Positions 1 through 6,267 of a stretch of 8,680 nt of DNA are shown in pieces. Position numbers and translations under genes: made by a program. Position 1 is the first letter of the stretch; every line of letters begins with the position of its first letter. The notes under the pieces were generated by a model. That model did no database searches and had not been told where the DNA came from. It was given only the letters and a program-made list of their open reading frames with translations. This stretch comes from CANKHA01 sp040877285 (GTDB taxonomy: Bacteria > Pseudomonadota > Alphaproteobacteria > Rhizobiales > Xanthobacteraceae). The DNA lies in assembly GCA_040877285.1 (NCBI GenBank), contig JBBDNZ010000008.1, forward strand, positions 1-8,680. Reading direction: 5' to 3'.

Positions 1-959
1 AAAAGCCGGCCCCGGTCAAGGCGTTGTTGGTCGCATTGAAACCCGACTTCACCGCGCAGGCCGCCTTCCAGACCGTCGCGCGCGCCTGTCTGCATCAGCT
101 TATCGCCAACCGGCCCTTCGTCCGCATCGGCCAGCCGGAAGGGCTGCATCAAATGCGGGTGGGACTGCGGCGGCTGCGCGCGGCCATATCGCTGTTCTCC
201 GGCATGCTTTCCGATACGCAAACCCAGGAGATGAAGGCGCAGCTTCGCTGGCTGAACGGCGAATTGCGCGCCGCGCGCGAGCTCGATGTCTTCATGAGCC
301 GCGTGGTGAAGCCCCCGGTGGACGCCAAACGCGACAAGCCCGGACTTGCGGCGCTGATCAAGGATTTGCGCAAAAGGCGCGCGGAAGCCTATGCCCGCGT
401 CCGTTCGGCCATCGACTCCTACCGTTTCCGTCGCCTGGTGCTCGACGCGGCGGCCTGGATCGAAGTCGGCGACTGGACCAGGAACAGCGACGATCTTGCG
501 TGCGCGCTGCGCGAGCGGCCGATTTCCAGCGTCGCCGCCGACGAACTCCAGCGCCGCCGGAAAAAGATTCTGAAACGCGGTGCGCATCTTAAAACACTCG
601 AACCGCACCGCCGGCACACGCTGCGCATTCAAGCCAAGAAAGTCCGCTATGCTTCCGAGTTCTTCGCCGATGTCTTTCCCGGCAAAAAGTCCGCCCGGCG
701 GCGCGAGGCATTCATCGCCGCGCTGGAAAAGCTGCAAGACGTCTTGGGCGAGTTAAACGATATCGCCGTGCATGAAGAACTCAGCGCCGTTCTGGCGCAG
801 GAGCAGAACGGCGACGGCACCCCGCGCAAGGTCCACGCCAAGGAAGCCTTCGCCGCCGGGCGTCTTTCCGGCTACGAAGAAGCCCGCATGGCCTCCGCGC
901 TCCAGGATGCCGAGCGCGCCTACCGCCTGGCGTCCCGGGCCAAGCCTTTCTGGCGCTGA
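1..959 (+). CDS. CHAD-domain protein, 3' part (probable CYTH-CHAD triphosphatase family)
   Basis: The frame is open to the left edge (first whole codon at 3, reading KPAPVKALLVALKPDF), so the true start probably lies outside the window. The TTG at 24 is only the first start-like codon. About 312 visible residues form a CHAD domain, an all-helical domain with conserved histidines and many basic residues. The hallmark LHQMRVGLRRLRA sits about 40 residues after base 24, and a second basic block, HRRHTLRIQAKKVRYASEFF, is in the C-terminal half. CHAD domains bind polyphosphate-like anions and are often preceded by a CYTH domain that hydrolyses inorganic triphosphate. The linker-like sequence before the domain fits such a fusion, but the CYTH part is not visible. 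The gene ends TGA at 957-959, 11 bases from the convergent gene at 971. The CHAD identity is secure; the fusion is inferred. Confidence 0.85.
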   Translation, partial: KPAPVKALLVALKPDFTAQAAFQTVARACLHQLIANRPFVRIGQPEGLHQMRVGLRRLRAAISLFSGMLSDTQTQEMKAQLRWLNGELRAARELDVFMSRVVKPPVDAKRDKPGLAALIKDLRKRRAEAYARVRSAIDSYRFRRLVLDAAAWIEVGDWTRNSDDLACALRERPISSVAADELQRRRKKILKRGAHLKTLEPHRRHTLRIQAKKVRYASEFFADVFPGKKSARRREAFIAALEKLQDVLGELNDIAVHEELSAVLAQEQNGDGTPRKVHAKEAFAAGRLSGYEEARMASALQDAERAYRLASRAKPFWR

Positions 960-970
960 TCCTTCCCGCC

Positions 971-1579
971 TTACGTGCCCTTAGCCGTCGGCTGACGCGG
1001 ATGCACGTAATCTTTGAAATCGGCAAAGCTTTTCCACGCCGGTTCCACCGACTCGCAGCCCGGCTGCGGCACATAGACCGACGGCTCGGCCAGCGTGAGT
1101 TTTGGGATGTAGCGCGGGCAGTTGGGGAAAATCGCGCGCGCCTGCACCCGCACGATCATCTGCGCGCCCACGGTTTGCGCGAGTAGCGGGTCGGTACGGC
1201 TCACCTTGGCGGTGCCGTTGACGCGCAGGCGGCGCGGCCGCTCGTGCATGTCGATGAACAACAAGCCGATCTGCGGATTGACCAGAAGATTGCCGAGACT
1301 CTTGAACATGCCGTTGCCGTCGTAATCGGGAAAGGCCAGCTCCGAGGGCCCGGTGACACGCACGAAGCCGGGCGCGCCGCCCTTGAAGGAGCAGTCCGGC
1401 CGCCCCTGCGCGTCGGCGGTGGAGAGGAAGAAATAGATCGCGCTTTCGATGAAAGTCCTGTCGTCGGCGGAGAAGGCGGCGCGCGTCAGCTTTTCCTCCA
1501 GCCGGTCGGAAATGCGCCGGCTGTCGAACTCGTCCTGTAGCCGCCGGTTTCCCTCGTGATACATAACGCTGTCGCTCAT
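971..1579 (-). CDS. Pyridoxamine 5'-phosphate oxidase-like FMN-binding protein
   Basis: This is a 202-residue soluble protein of the PNPOx-like split-barrel flavoprotein superfamily. Recognisable segments are the strand region YFFLSTADAQGRPDCSFKGG (about 49-68), GFVRVTGPSELAFPDYDGNG (71-90), then KSLGNLLVNPQIGLLFID (93-110) and RRLRVNGTAKV (116-126). Members bind FMN and often reduce small substrates; the substrate here cannot be told from sequence, and I do not call it true PdxH. The ATG at 1577-1579 is preceded by GAGG seven bases upstream, supporting this start. It lies 57 bases downstream of azlD on the same strand, so it may be the last gene of an azlC-azlD-flavoprotein operon. It converges on the CHAD gene. 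Confidence 0.8.
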   Translation of the reverse strand: MSDSVMYHEGNRRLQDEFDSRRISDRLEEKLTRAAFSADDRTFIESAIYFFLSTADAQGRPDCSFKGGAPGFVRVTGPSELAFPDYDGNGMFKSLGNLLVNPQIGLLFIDMHERPRRLRVNGTAKVSRTDPLLAQTVGAQMIVRVQARAIFPNCPRYIPKLTLAEPSVYVPQPGCESVEPAWKSFADFKDYVHPRQPTAKGT

Positions 1580-1636
1580 GGCGGGTCCTCGATCGTCGCG
1601 TAGCCGCAGTCATGATAGCCAAAGTGCAACCTGCCG

Positions 1637-1942
1637 TCACAGTCCCGCCGCGCGCACCAGCGCCGCGGTGGCCACGCCCGCGGCCACGCCGAGGAAGCTG
1701 TTGCCGCGCCAGATCATTACGCCGAGCGCCGCCATCAGTGCGATGACCGCGGCAGGGCCGCCCTTCACCGCGATGGGTAACACCGTCGCCGCCACGATCG
1801 AGCCGGGCAAGGCCTCCAGCATGCGCCGGGTGCGGATGGTCAGCGGCACATGCGCCATCACCCAGAAGCCGGCCGCGCGCATGAGATAATTCATCGCCGC
1901 CATCACGAAGATCGCCAGCAGGGCCATCGGTTCAGCGCTCAT
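1637..1942 (-). CDS. azlD: AzlD family small permease subunit
   Basis: This 101-residue, very hydrophobic protein has about three to four membrane segments, including LLAIFVMAAMNYLMRAAGFW near the N-terminus and a conserved basic/turn region, RTRRMLEALPGSIVAATVLP, in the middle. These are typical of AzlD, the small partner of AzlC in branched-chain amino-acid (and related) exporters. An ATG at 1972 would add ten residues, but the ATG at 1940-1942 is preferred because a strong GGGAGGA ribosome-binding site (1950-1956) precedes it by seven bases and the extra residues are polar. With this start the gene overlaps the end of azlC by 11 bases, a normal coupled arrangement. The inner-membrane location follows from the hydrophobicity; the substrate is inferred from the family. 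Confidence 0.85.
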   Translation of the reverse strand: MSAEPMALLAIFVMAAMNYLMRAAGFWVMAHVPLTIRTRRMLEALPGSIVAATVLPIAVKGGPAAVIALMAALGVMIWRGNSFLGVAAGVATAALVRAAGL

Positions 1943-2654
1943 CGAGGAATCCTCCCGCGATGCTTCCGGCAATCGCCCCGGCCATGATGAACCACCAGCC
2001 CGGCACGAGTTGCGCCACCGCCAGCGCGACCGCTCCGGCGACCGCCCAGGGGATCGCGCGCCGCGTGCCCTGCCACAGCGGCACCAGCATCACCACGAAG
2101 AAGGCCGGCATAATGACGTCGAAGCCGAAGCTTTTTTGATCGCTCACCAGCGCGCCAAGCAGATAGCCGGGCACGCAGGACGCAACCCACAAGACCCAGA
2201 ACGCCAGCCCGCCGCCGACCAGGATCGATGCATCCCGCCCACCCTTGGAATAGTAATGCATCGCGATCAGCCAGCCGGGATCGGTGATCGTGCACAGGGA
2301 CGGATAACTCTGCCACGGCGGCAGGCTGCCGAACCACGGCCGCAGCGCCGCCGTCATCAAGATGAAGCGCATGTTCACGGTGGCGGTGACCAGTCCCACC
2401 GTCACGATCCCGCCCAGCGTCGCGATCTCCGGCCACATTTCCAGCGCCACGAATTGCGACGCGCCGGCATAGACCACGCCCGTCATCAGCACGGCTTCGA
2501 GCAGGGTGAGCCCCTTCTGCGCCGCCAGCGCGCCGAAGGCGGCGCCGAACAGCGCCATGCCGGGCATGACCGGCGCGCCCAAGCGCGCGCCCTCGATCAA
2601 GCCGGCCAGCGACCAATAGGCCGCGCCGGGTCGTTCCCTCGGGGCGTTGGTCAT
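1932..2654 (-). CDS. azlC: AzlC family branched-chain amino-acid export permease
   Basis: This 240-residue integral membrane protein is of usual length for AzlC. It contains the family hallmark GASQF (64-68, in VVYAGASQFVALEMW), the N-terminal APVMPGMALFGAAFGALAAQ segment, and a VNMRFILM motif after the next helix. The C-terminal third alternates hydrophobic helices, including AFFVVMLVPLWQG and LVPGWWFIMAGAIAG. AzlC and AzlD together form an inner-membrane exporter for branched-chain amino acids or analogues. The ATG at 2652-2654 has a GAGG about six bases upstream. The start of the gene faces a 226-base gap with a 12-base palindrome just ahead of it. Family membership is well supported; the transported substrate is not shown by the sequence. 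Confidence 0.9.
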   Translation of the reverse strand: MTNAPRERPGAAYWSLAGLIEGARLGAPVMPGMALFGAAFGALAAQKGLTLLEAVLMTGVVYAGASQFVALEMWPEIATLGGIVTVGLVTATVNMRFILMTAALRPWFGSLPPWQSYPSLCTITDPGWLIAMHYYSKGGRDASILVGGGLAFWVLWVASCVPGYLLGALVSDQKSFGFDVIMPAFFVVMLVPLWQGTRRAIPWAVAGAVALAVAQLVPGWWFIMAGAIAGSIAGGFLDER

Positions 2655-2671
2655 GGAAGCCTCATGGGAAG

Positions 2672-2683
2672 ATGCCGCGGCAT
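2672..2683. repeat. 12-bp perfect palindrome upstream of azlC
   Basis: ATGCCGCGGCAT reads the same on both strands and lies 18 bases before the azlC start. It could be an operator or the base of a leader hairpin. One or two 12-bp palindromes are expected by chance in a window this size, so its position is the only argument for function. Confidence 0.3.
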
Positions 2684-2776
2684 GGTCCTAAACGCGTCAG
2701 CACAGTTCAACGACCTGTTCTAGGTCTCACATATTTGAACCGCGTGATAGCATGGCGGCGCCCTGCCGACGCATAA

Positions 2777-2866
2777 GAAGATGCGCTGTATCTGCTCGCG
2801 CTGGCCGCCACCGTGCTCGCGCTCGGCGCCGGTTATTGGCTGGTCGGCCACGCGAACCGGCGATAG
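2777..2866 (+). pseudogene. Possible decayed small membrane-protein ORF
   Basis: In the gap between azlC and the UPF0173 gene, one frame reads EDALYLLALAATVLALG followed by AGYWLVGHANRR and a TAG at 2864-2866. It looks like a single membrane helix with a basic C-terminal tail. The frame has a TAA directly upstream (2774-2776) and no ATG or convincing alternative start. An ATG at 2752 in another frame could lead into it through a single one-base slip near 2777, giving a protein of about 37 residues. I do not recognise a family. It may be a broken mini-gene, or chance hydrophobicity in GC-rich DNA. The rest of 2655-2880 shows nothing else I can support. Confidence 0.2.
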
Positions 2867-2880
2867 CGGCAGAAAACGCT

Positions 2881-3579
2881 CTATACGGAAACCGCCTTGC
2901 CTTTTTCCGGGACGATCACCTTGGTGGCGGAGCCCTTCATCTCGGCGGCGAATTTTTCCGCGGTCTGGTCGATGATGGGAAACGACCCGTAGTGACAGGG
3001 AATCGCCGCGTCGAGCTTGAAGAAGCGCTTGAGCGCGAAAGCCGCCGACTTCGCTCCCATCGTGAAGCGGTCGCCGATCGGCACCATCGCCACCTTGGGC
3101 TGATGCAGTTCGTTGATCAGCGCCATGTCGCCGAACACGTCGGTATCACCCATGTGATAGACCGTCGGCTCGCCCGCCGCCTTGACGATTACTCCGCCGG
3201 GATTGCCGAGATAGACCGACTGGCCGTCCTGGATGTCGCCCGACGAATGGTCCGCGCGCACCAGCGTCACCGAGAAGGCGCCGAGGTTCACGGTGCCGCC
3301 GATATTCATGGGATTGAATTTCTCAAGACCCTTGCCGACCAGCCACATGCCGAGATCGTAATTCGCCGTCACCGTGGCGCCGCCGCTTTTGGCGATATCG
3401 AGCGTGTCGCCGACGTGATCGCTATGGCCGTGGGTGAGCAGGATATGGCTGACGCCCTTGGCCGCCGCCGCCTTGTCGGAGACGAAGGCCGGATTGCCGG
3501 TGAAGAAAGGATCGATCAGCACCGCCTGGCCCTTGAAATCGAGGCGGAAGGCGGAATGTCCGTACCAGGTGATCTGCAT
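2881..3579 (-). CDS. UPF0173 metal-dependent hydrolase (metallo-beta-lactamase fold)
   Basis: This 232-residue soluble protein is of standard UPF0173/YtkL length. It opens with the family N-terminus MQITWYGHSAFRLDFKG and carries the metal-binding motif THGHSDH (49-55). Further ligand candidates are H111 (in RADHSSG), D145 (in YHMGDTDVFG) and H196 (in IPCHYGSFP). This matches the two-metal site of the metallo-beta-lactamase fold. The physiological substrate of the family is not established, so only hydrolase is claimed. The ATG at 3577-3579 has AGGA six bases upstream. The gene is divergent from ruvX, with 107 bases between the starts. A UPF0173 hydrolase close to ruvX is a familiar alphaproteobacterial neighbourhood, which supports a native chromosomal setting here. 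Confidence 0.9.
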   Translation of the reverse strand: MQITWYGHSAFRLDFKGQAVLIDPFFTGNPAFVSDKAAAAKGVSHILLTHGHSDHVGDTLDIAKSGGATVTANYDLGMWLVGKGLEKFNPMNIGGTVNLGAFSVTLVRADHSSGDIQDGQSVYLGNPGGVIVKAAGEPTVYHMGDTDVFGDMALINELHQPKVAMVPIGDRFTMGAKSAAFALKRFFKLDAAIPCHYGSFPIIDQTAEKFAAEMKGSATKVIVPEKGKAVSV

Positions 3580-3686
3580 GGTAATATCCTGTCTGTGCGG
3601 AAATGGTCGGGGCGCAGAATACCCGCGCCGATGACCGGATCAACTGCGACGATTGGTTCGATGGCTGCGGCATGATAGGCAACCGC

Positions 3687-4166
3687 ATGTCCGCCCCGAT
3701 CCTTCCTCTGGTTGAAGCCGCCGGCCATTGGCCGCCGCGCGGCGCGCTGATCGGGCTCGACCTCGGCAGCAAGACCGTCGGCGTCGCCGTTTGCGATCCC
3801 GACCGCAAGCTCGCCGCCGGGGTGGAAACTATCGCGCGCAAAAATTTTACCGCCGACGCCCGCCGCATTCTCGCGCTTGCGGCCGAACGCCGCGCCGTCG
3901 GCTTCGTGCTCGGGCTGCCCGTCAACATGGACGGCAGCGAAGGGCCGCGCGCCCAATCGACCCGCGCCTTCGCGCGCAACCTGGCGAAGCTGACCGAGCT
4001 GCCCATCGCGCTGTGGGACGAGCGGCTCTCCACCGCCGCGGTGGAGCGCGAGTTGATCGCCGCCGACGCCAGCCGCAAGAAGCGCGCCGCCGTCATCGAC
4101 CAGCACGCCGCCGCCTATATATTGCAAGGCGCGCTCGATCGGCTGGGGAGGCTTGGTTCGTCTTAG
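3687..4166 (+). CDS. ruvX: Putative Holliday junction resolvase RuvX (YqgF)
   Basis: This 159-residue cytoplasmic protein has the RNase H-like fold of RuvX/YqgF, implicated in Holliday junction resolution and 16S rRNA 5'-end maturation. Motifs in order are GLDLGSKTVGVAV (23-35, catalytic Asp at 25), VLGLPVNMDGSEGPRA (74-89), LWDERLST (109-116), and VIDQHAAAYILQGALD (136-151) with the last acidic residue at D138. The ATG at 3687 is chosen because the family begins shortly before the first motif. The in-frame starts at 3603 and 3672 would add a non-homologous extension, and a weak AGG precedes 3687. The stop TAG (4164-4166) overlaps the convergent aidB stop. In many relatives ruvX lies just upstream of pyrB; here aidB, on the opposite strand, separates them. 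Confidence 0.92.
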   Translation: MSAPILPLVEAAGHWPPRGALIGLDLGSKTVGVAVCDPDRKLAAGVETIARKNFTADARRILALAAERRAVGFVLGLPVNMDGSEGPRAQSTRAFARNLAKLTELPIALWDERLSTAAVERELIAADASRKKRAAVIDQHAAAYILQGALDRLGRLGSS

Positions 4167-5812
4167 GCCGGCAACGCCCGTTCCAGCAGCAGTGATGCCT
4201 CGCTGTCGCTGATATCGCTGGTGCCGAAGCTCGATCCGCGCCGTCCGGACAGGCGCGTGCGCGCAAAGATTTCCGCAACCGCAGGCGCGCTTTGCGCCAG
4301 CGCCGCCGCTGCGGCGAGCAATGCCAGCCGCTCCACCGCCGCGCGCGCCTGCGCCTCGGCATTGGGCGCAGCGAGCGTCCGCGCGATGAGATCGACCGCG
4401 TCGTGCGTGCCCGGCAAATCGGCCGCTTGCCGAAGCCAGTCCGCCATCACCGCCTGGAGGCTGTCGCCTTGGCGGCCGATGGCGCGCAGCACGTCGAGGC
4501 ATATGACGTTGCCGGAGCCTTCCCAGATGGCGTTGACCGGCGCCTCGCGATAAAGCCGCGCCAGCACGCCGTCTTCCACGTAGCCGTTGCCGCCGAGGCA
4601 TTCCATCGCTTCATAGGCGAAGGCCGGTGCGGTCTTGCAAATCCAATATTTCGCCGCCGGCGTCAGCGCGCGCGCAAGCCGTGCTTCGTTCTCATTCGTC
4701 GCGGAAAGATCGACGGCGCGGCACAGCCGCATCGTGAGCGCGACCGAACCCTCGACCTCCAGCGCAAGGTCCGCCAGCAGCAGACGCATCATCGGCTGCT
4801 CGATCAGCAGTTTGTCAAAAACCTTGCGGTGGCGCGCGTTGTGCAGCGCGCGAACGAGCGCGGCGCGCATCAAGCCGCCGGAAGCGATGGCGCAGTCCAG
4901 CCGCGTGAGTTGCACCATTTGCAGAATAGTGCGGATGCCTTTGCCTTCCTCACCCACGCGCAACGCAAAGGCGTCCTTGAACTCCACCTCCGTGGAAGCA
5001 TTGGAGCGGTTGCCGAGTTTGTTTTTCAGCCGCTGGAAATGCAGGGCATTGACGCCGCCATCGGGGCGAAAGCGCGGCATGACAAAGCAAGTCAGCCCGC
5101 TCGGCGCCTGCGCCAGCACCAAAAAGGCGTCCGACATCGGCGCCGACATGAACCATTTGTGCCCGGTGACGGCGTAACCTTCGTCCGCGGGCATGGCCTT
5201 GGTCGTGTTGGCGCGCACATCGGTGCCACCCTGCTTCTCCGTCATGCCCATGCCGAGGGTCATGGCGGATTTCTCCCACCACGGCCGGAAACTCGGATCG
5301 TAGTGGCGCGAAACGATTTTCGGCATGACGCGCTTGGCGAGATCGGGCTGCGCGGCAAGCGCGGCGACGGAAGCCCGCGTCATGGTGATCGGGCACATGT
5401 GCCCGTTCTCCACCTGCGCCACCATGTAATAGCGCGCGGCGCGGGCGACTTCCGCCGGAGCCGGCGCCGGCGTCGCATCGGCGTTCCAGGTCATGGCATG
5501 CAGGCCCGCCGCCATGCTTTCGCGCATGAAATGGTGATAGGCCGGATGGAACTCGACCGTGTCGCGGCGGTTGCCGCGGGAATCGAAAGTTTCGAGCTTG
5601 GGCGGGTTTTCGTCGGCAAGCCGTGCCTGCGCCGCCATCTCGGCGGTGCCCCAATGCCGCCCAAAGGCCGACAGCGCGTCTTTCTCCTGCGCCGCTCCGT
5701 TTGCCGCCACCGCCTCGGCCAGCGCCCGGTCAGCGGCAAAGAGGTCGATATCCTCCAGCAGCGGCGCCTGGTTGAGGACCTCGTGGGTGTCGAAGCGCGT
5801 CGGAGCGGGCAT
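4163..5812 (-). CDS. aidB: AidB-like acyl-CoA dehydrogenase, DNA alkylation response protein
   Basis: At 549 residues this is longer than ordinary acyl-CoA dehydrogenases and close to E. coli AidB (about 540). AidB-type hallmarks run along the chain: an N-terminal THEVLNQAPLLEDIDLF region, CPITMTRASV (140-149), GMGMTEKQGGTDVRANTTKA (187-206), GHKWFMSAPMSDAFLVLAQ (217-235), LKNKLGNRSNASTEVEF (262-278), and YREAPVNAIWEGSGN (421-435) with the usual catalytic-position Glu at 431. AidB binds FAD and double-stranded DNA and is induced in the adaptive response to alkylation; the enzyme activity in vivo is uncertain. The ATG at 5810-5812 follows a GGTGA-like site. The stop TAA (4163-4165) overlaps the ruvX stop. 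It is divergent from the pyrB remnant. No Ada box is evident to me in the 131-base divergent gap. Confidence 0.92.
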   Translation of the reverse strand: MPAPTRFDTHEVLNQAPLLEDIDLFAADRALAEAVAANGAAQEKDALSAFGRHWGTAEMAAQARLADENPPKLETFDSRGNRRDTVEFHPAYHHFMRESMAAGLHAMTWNADATPAPAPAEVARAARYYMVAQVENGHMCPITMTRASVAALAAQPDLAKRVMPKIVSRHYDPSFRPWWEKSAMTLGMGMTEKQGGTDVRANTTKAMPADEGYAVTGHKWFMSAPMSDAFLVLAQAPSGLTCFVMPRFRPDGGVNALHFQRLKNKLGNRSNASTEVEFKDAFALRVGEEGKGIRTILQMVQLTRLDCAIASGGLMRAALVRALHNARHRKVFDKLLIEQPMMRLLLADLALEVEGSVALTMRLCRAVDLSATNENEARLARALTPAAKYWICKTAPAFAYEAMECLGGNGYVEDGVLARLYREAPVNAIWEGSGNVICLDVLRAIGRQGDSLQAVMADWLRQAADLPGTHDAVDLIARTLAAPNAEAQARAAVERLALLAAAAALAQSAPAVAEIFARTRLSGRRGSSFGTSDISDSEASLLLERALPA

Positions 5813-5875
5813 GGCGATTCACCATGTTTTGCCGGAGGCTATCACGAGTTTGTGCCGCTTCGGGACGCCGCTTGG

Positions 5876-5896
5876 GCGCTTTTTCCAGCAAAGCGC
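5876..5896. promoter_or_regulatory. Stem-loop in the aidB/pyrB divergent gap
   Basis: GCGCTTT (5876-5882) and AAAGCGC (5890-5896) form a perfect 7-bp inverted repeat around a 7-base loop. It lies 47 bases before the pyrB-remnant start and 64 bases from the aidB start. No T-run follows on the plus strand, so it is not a clear terminator. It could be an operator, or a leader structure for the pyrimidine transcript. Nothing else in 5813-5943 can be supported as a promoter by eye. Confidence 0.25.
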
Positions 5897-5943
5897 TCCG
5901 CTGCCTTGCCTTACGCCGCGCCCGCGCCTATGACAGCGTTTTA

Positions 5944-6267
5944 ATGAACATTGCGCCGAAGTCCTCCTTCGTCCTCAACCGCCCGCATTCGTTGGGCATC
6001 GCGGGGCTTTCCCGGGAGGAAATCACCGGCCCGCTCGATCTTTCCGAAGAATTCGTCGATCTCAACCGCCAGATCGAGAAAAAGACCGCCTCGCTGCGCG
6101 GCCGCACCCTGGTCAATCTGTTCTTCGACGTATCCACCCGCACGCAGGCTTCTTTCGAACCGGCCGGCAAGCGGCTCGGCGCCGGGAGGCCTCCCTATTG
6201 TGAGACCGGCAGCCCCCTCATAGTCTATCGAGGAAGGCTCCTCATGAGGCCGTGTGGATATTCATGA
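5944..6267 (+). pseudogene. pyrB: Native pyrB (aspartate carbamoyltransferase), 5' remnant
   Basis: The first 80 codons (5944-6183) are the N-terminus of an ordinary alphaproteobacterial ATCase catalytic chain: LGIAGLSREEITGPLDLSEE, then LRGRTLVNLFFDVSTRTQAS and FEPAGKRLGA, including the carbamoyl-phosphate motif STRT. A full chain is a little over 300 residues, so about three quarters is missing. After A80 the homology stops abruptly. The frame continues for 27 unrelated residues to a TGA at 6265-6267, giving a 107-residue chimera that lacks the aspartate domain and cannot be an ATCase. The sequence departs from what I expect for the family at several sites (ITGPLDLS, FFDVSTRT, FEPAGKR, with prolines inside helices), which hints at relaxed selection. 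It has host-like high G+C, and no clear ribosome-binding site precedes ATG 5944. Confidence 0.85.
6184..6195. repeat. 12-bp perfect palindrome at the left junction
   Basis: GGGAGGCCTCCC begins at the exact base after the last recognisable native pyrB codon (6181-6183). It marks the left breakpoint between host and foreign sequence. No matching copy is visible at the right boundary. A palindrome of this size can occur by chance, but its placement is exact. Confidence 0.45.

Noticed and set aside
2010..2723. A 237-codon plus-strand frame opposite azlC
   Set aside because: It is an antisense shadow of a clear membrane protein; its product is full of His, Arg and Gln with no motif.
2891..3579. 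Metallo-beta-lactamase fold read as an antibiotic-resistance gene
   Set aside because: Length and motifs fit the UPF0173 housekeeping family, and nothing around it suggests resistance.
2752..3675. A 307-codon plus-strand frame opposite the UPF0173 hydrolase
   Set aside because: It is antisense to a gene with an intact HGHSDH motif, and no homology is recognisable.
3516..4601. A 361-codon minus-strand open frame spanning ruvX and the aidB end
   Set aside because: The translation is an Arg/Gly/Ala-rich low-complexity type, and it covers well-identified genes in other frames.
4292..5944. A 550-codon open frame on the plus strand opposite aidB
   Set aside because: It is antisense to a strongly recognisable AidB, its translation is rich in Arg and His with no family features, and long antisense frames are usual in GC-rich genes.
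6198..6226. TTGTGA-17-TAGTCT as a sigma-70-like promoter for the fusion gene
   Set aside because: It matches only about four and three of six consensus bases; chance matches of this quality are common.
6252..6263. GTG at 6252 as the start of the fusion ATCase
   Set aside because: The four added residues have no family support, and its nearest GAGG is only two bases away. ATG 6264 overlaps the upstream stop, though the choice is not certain.
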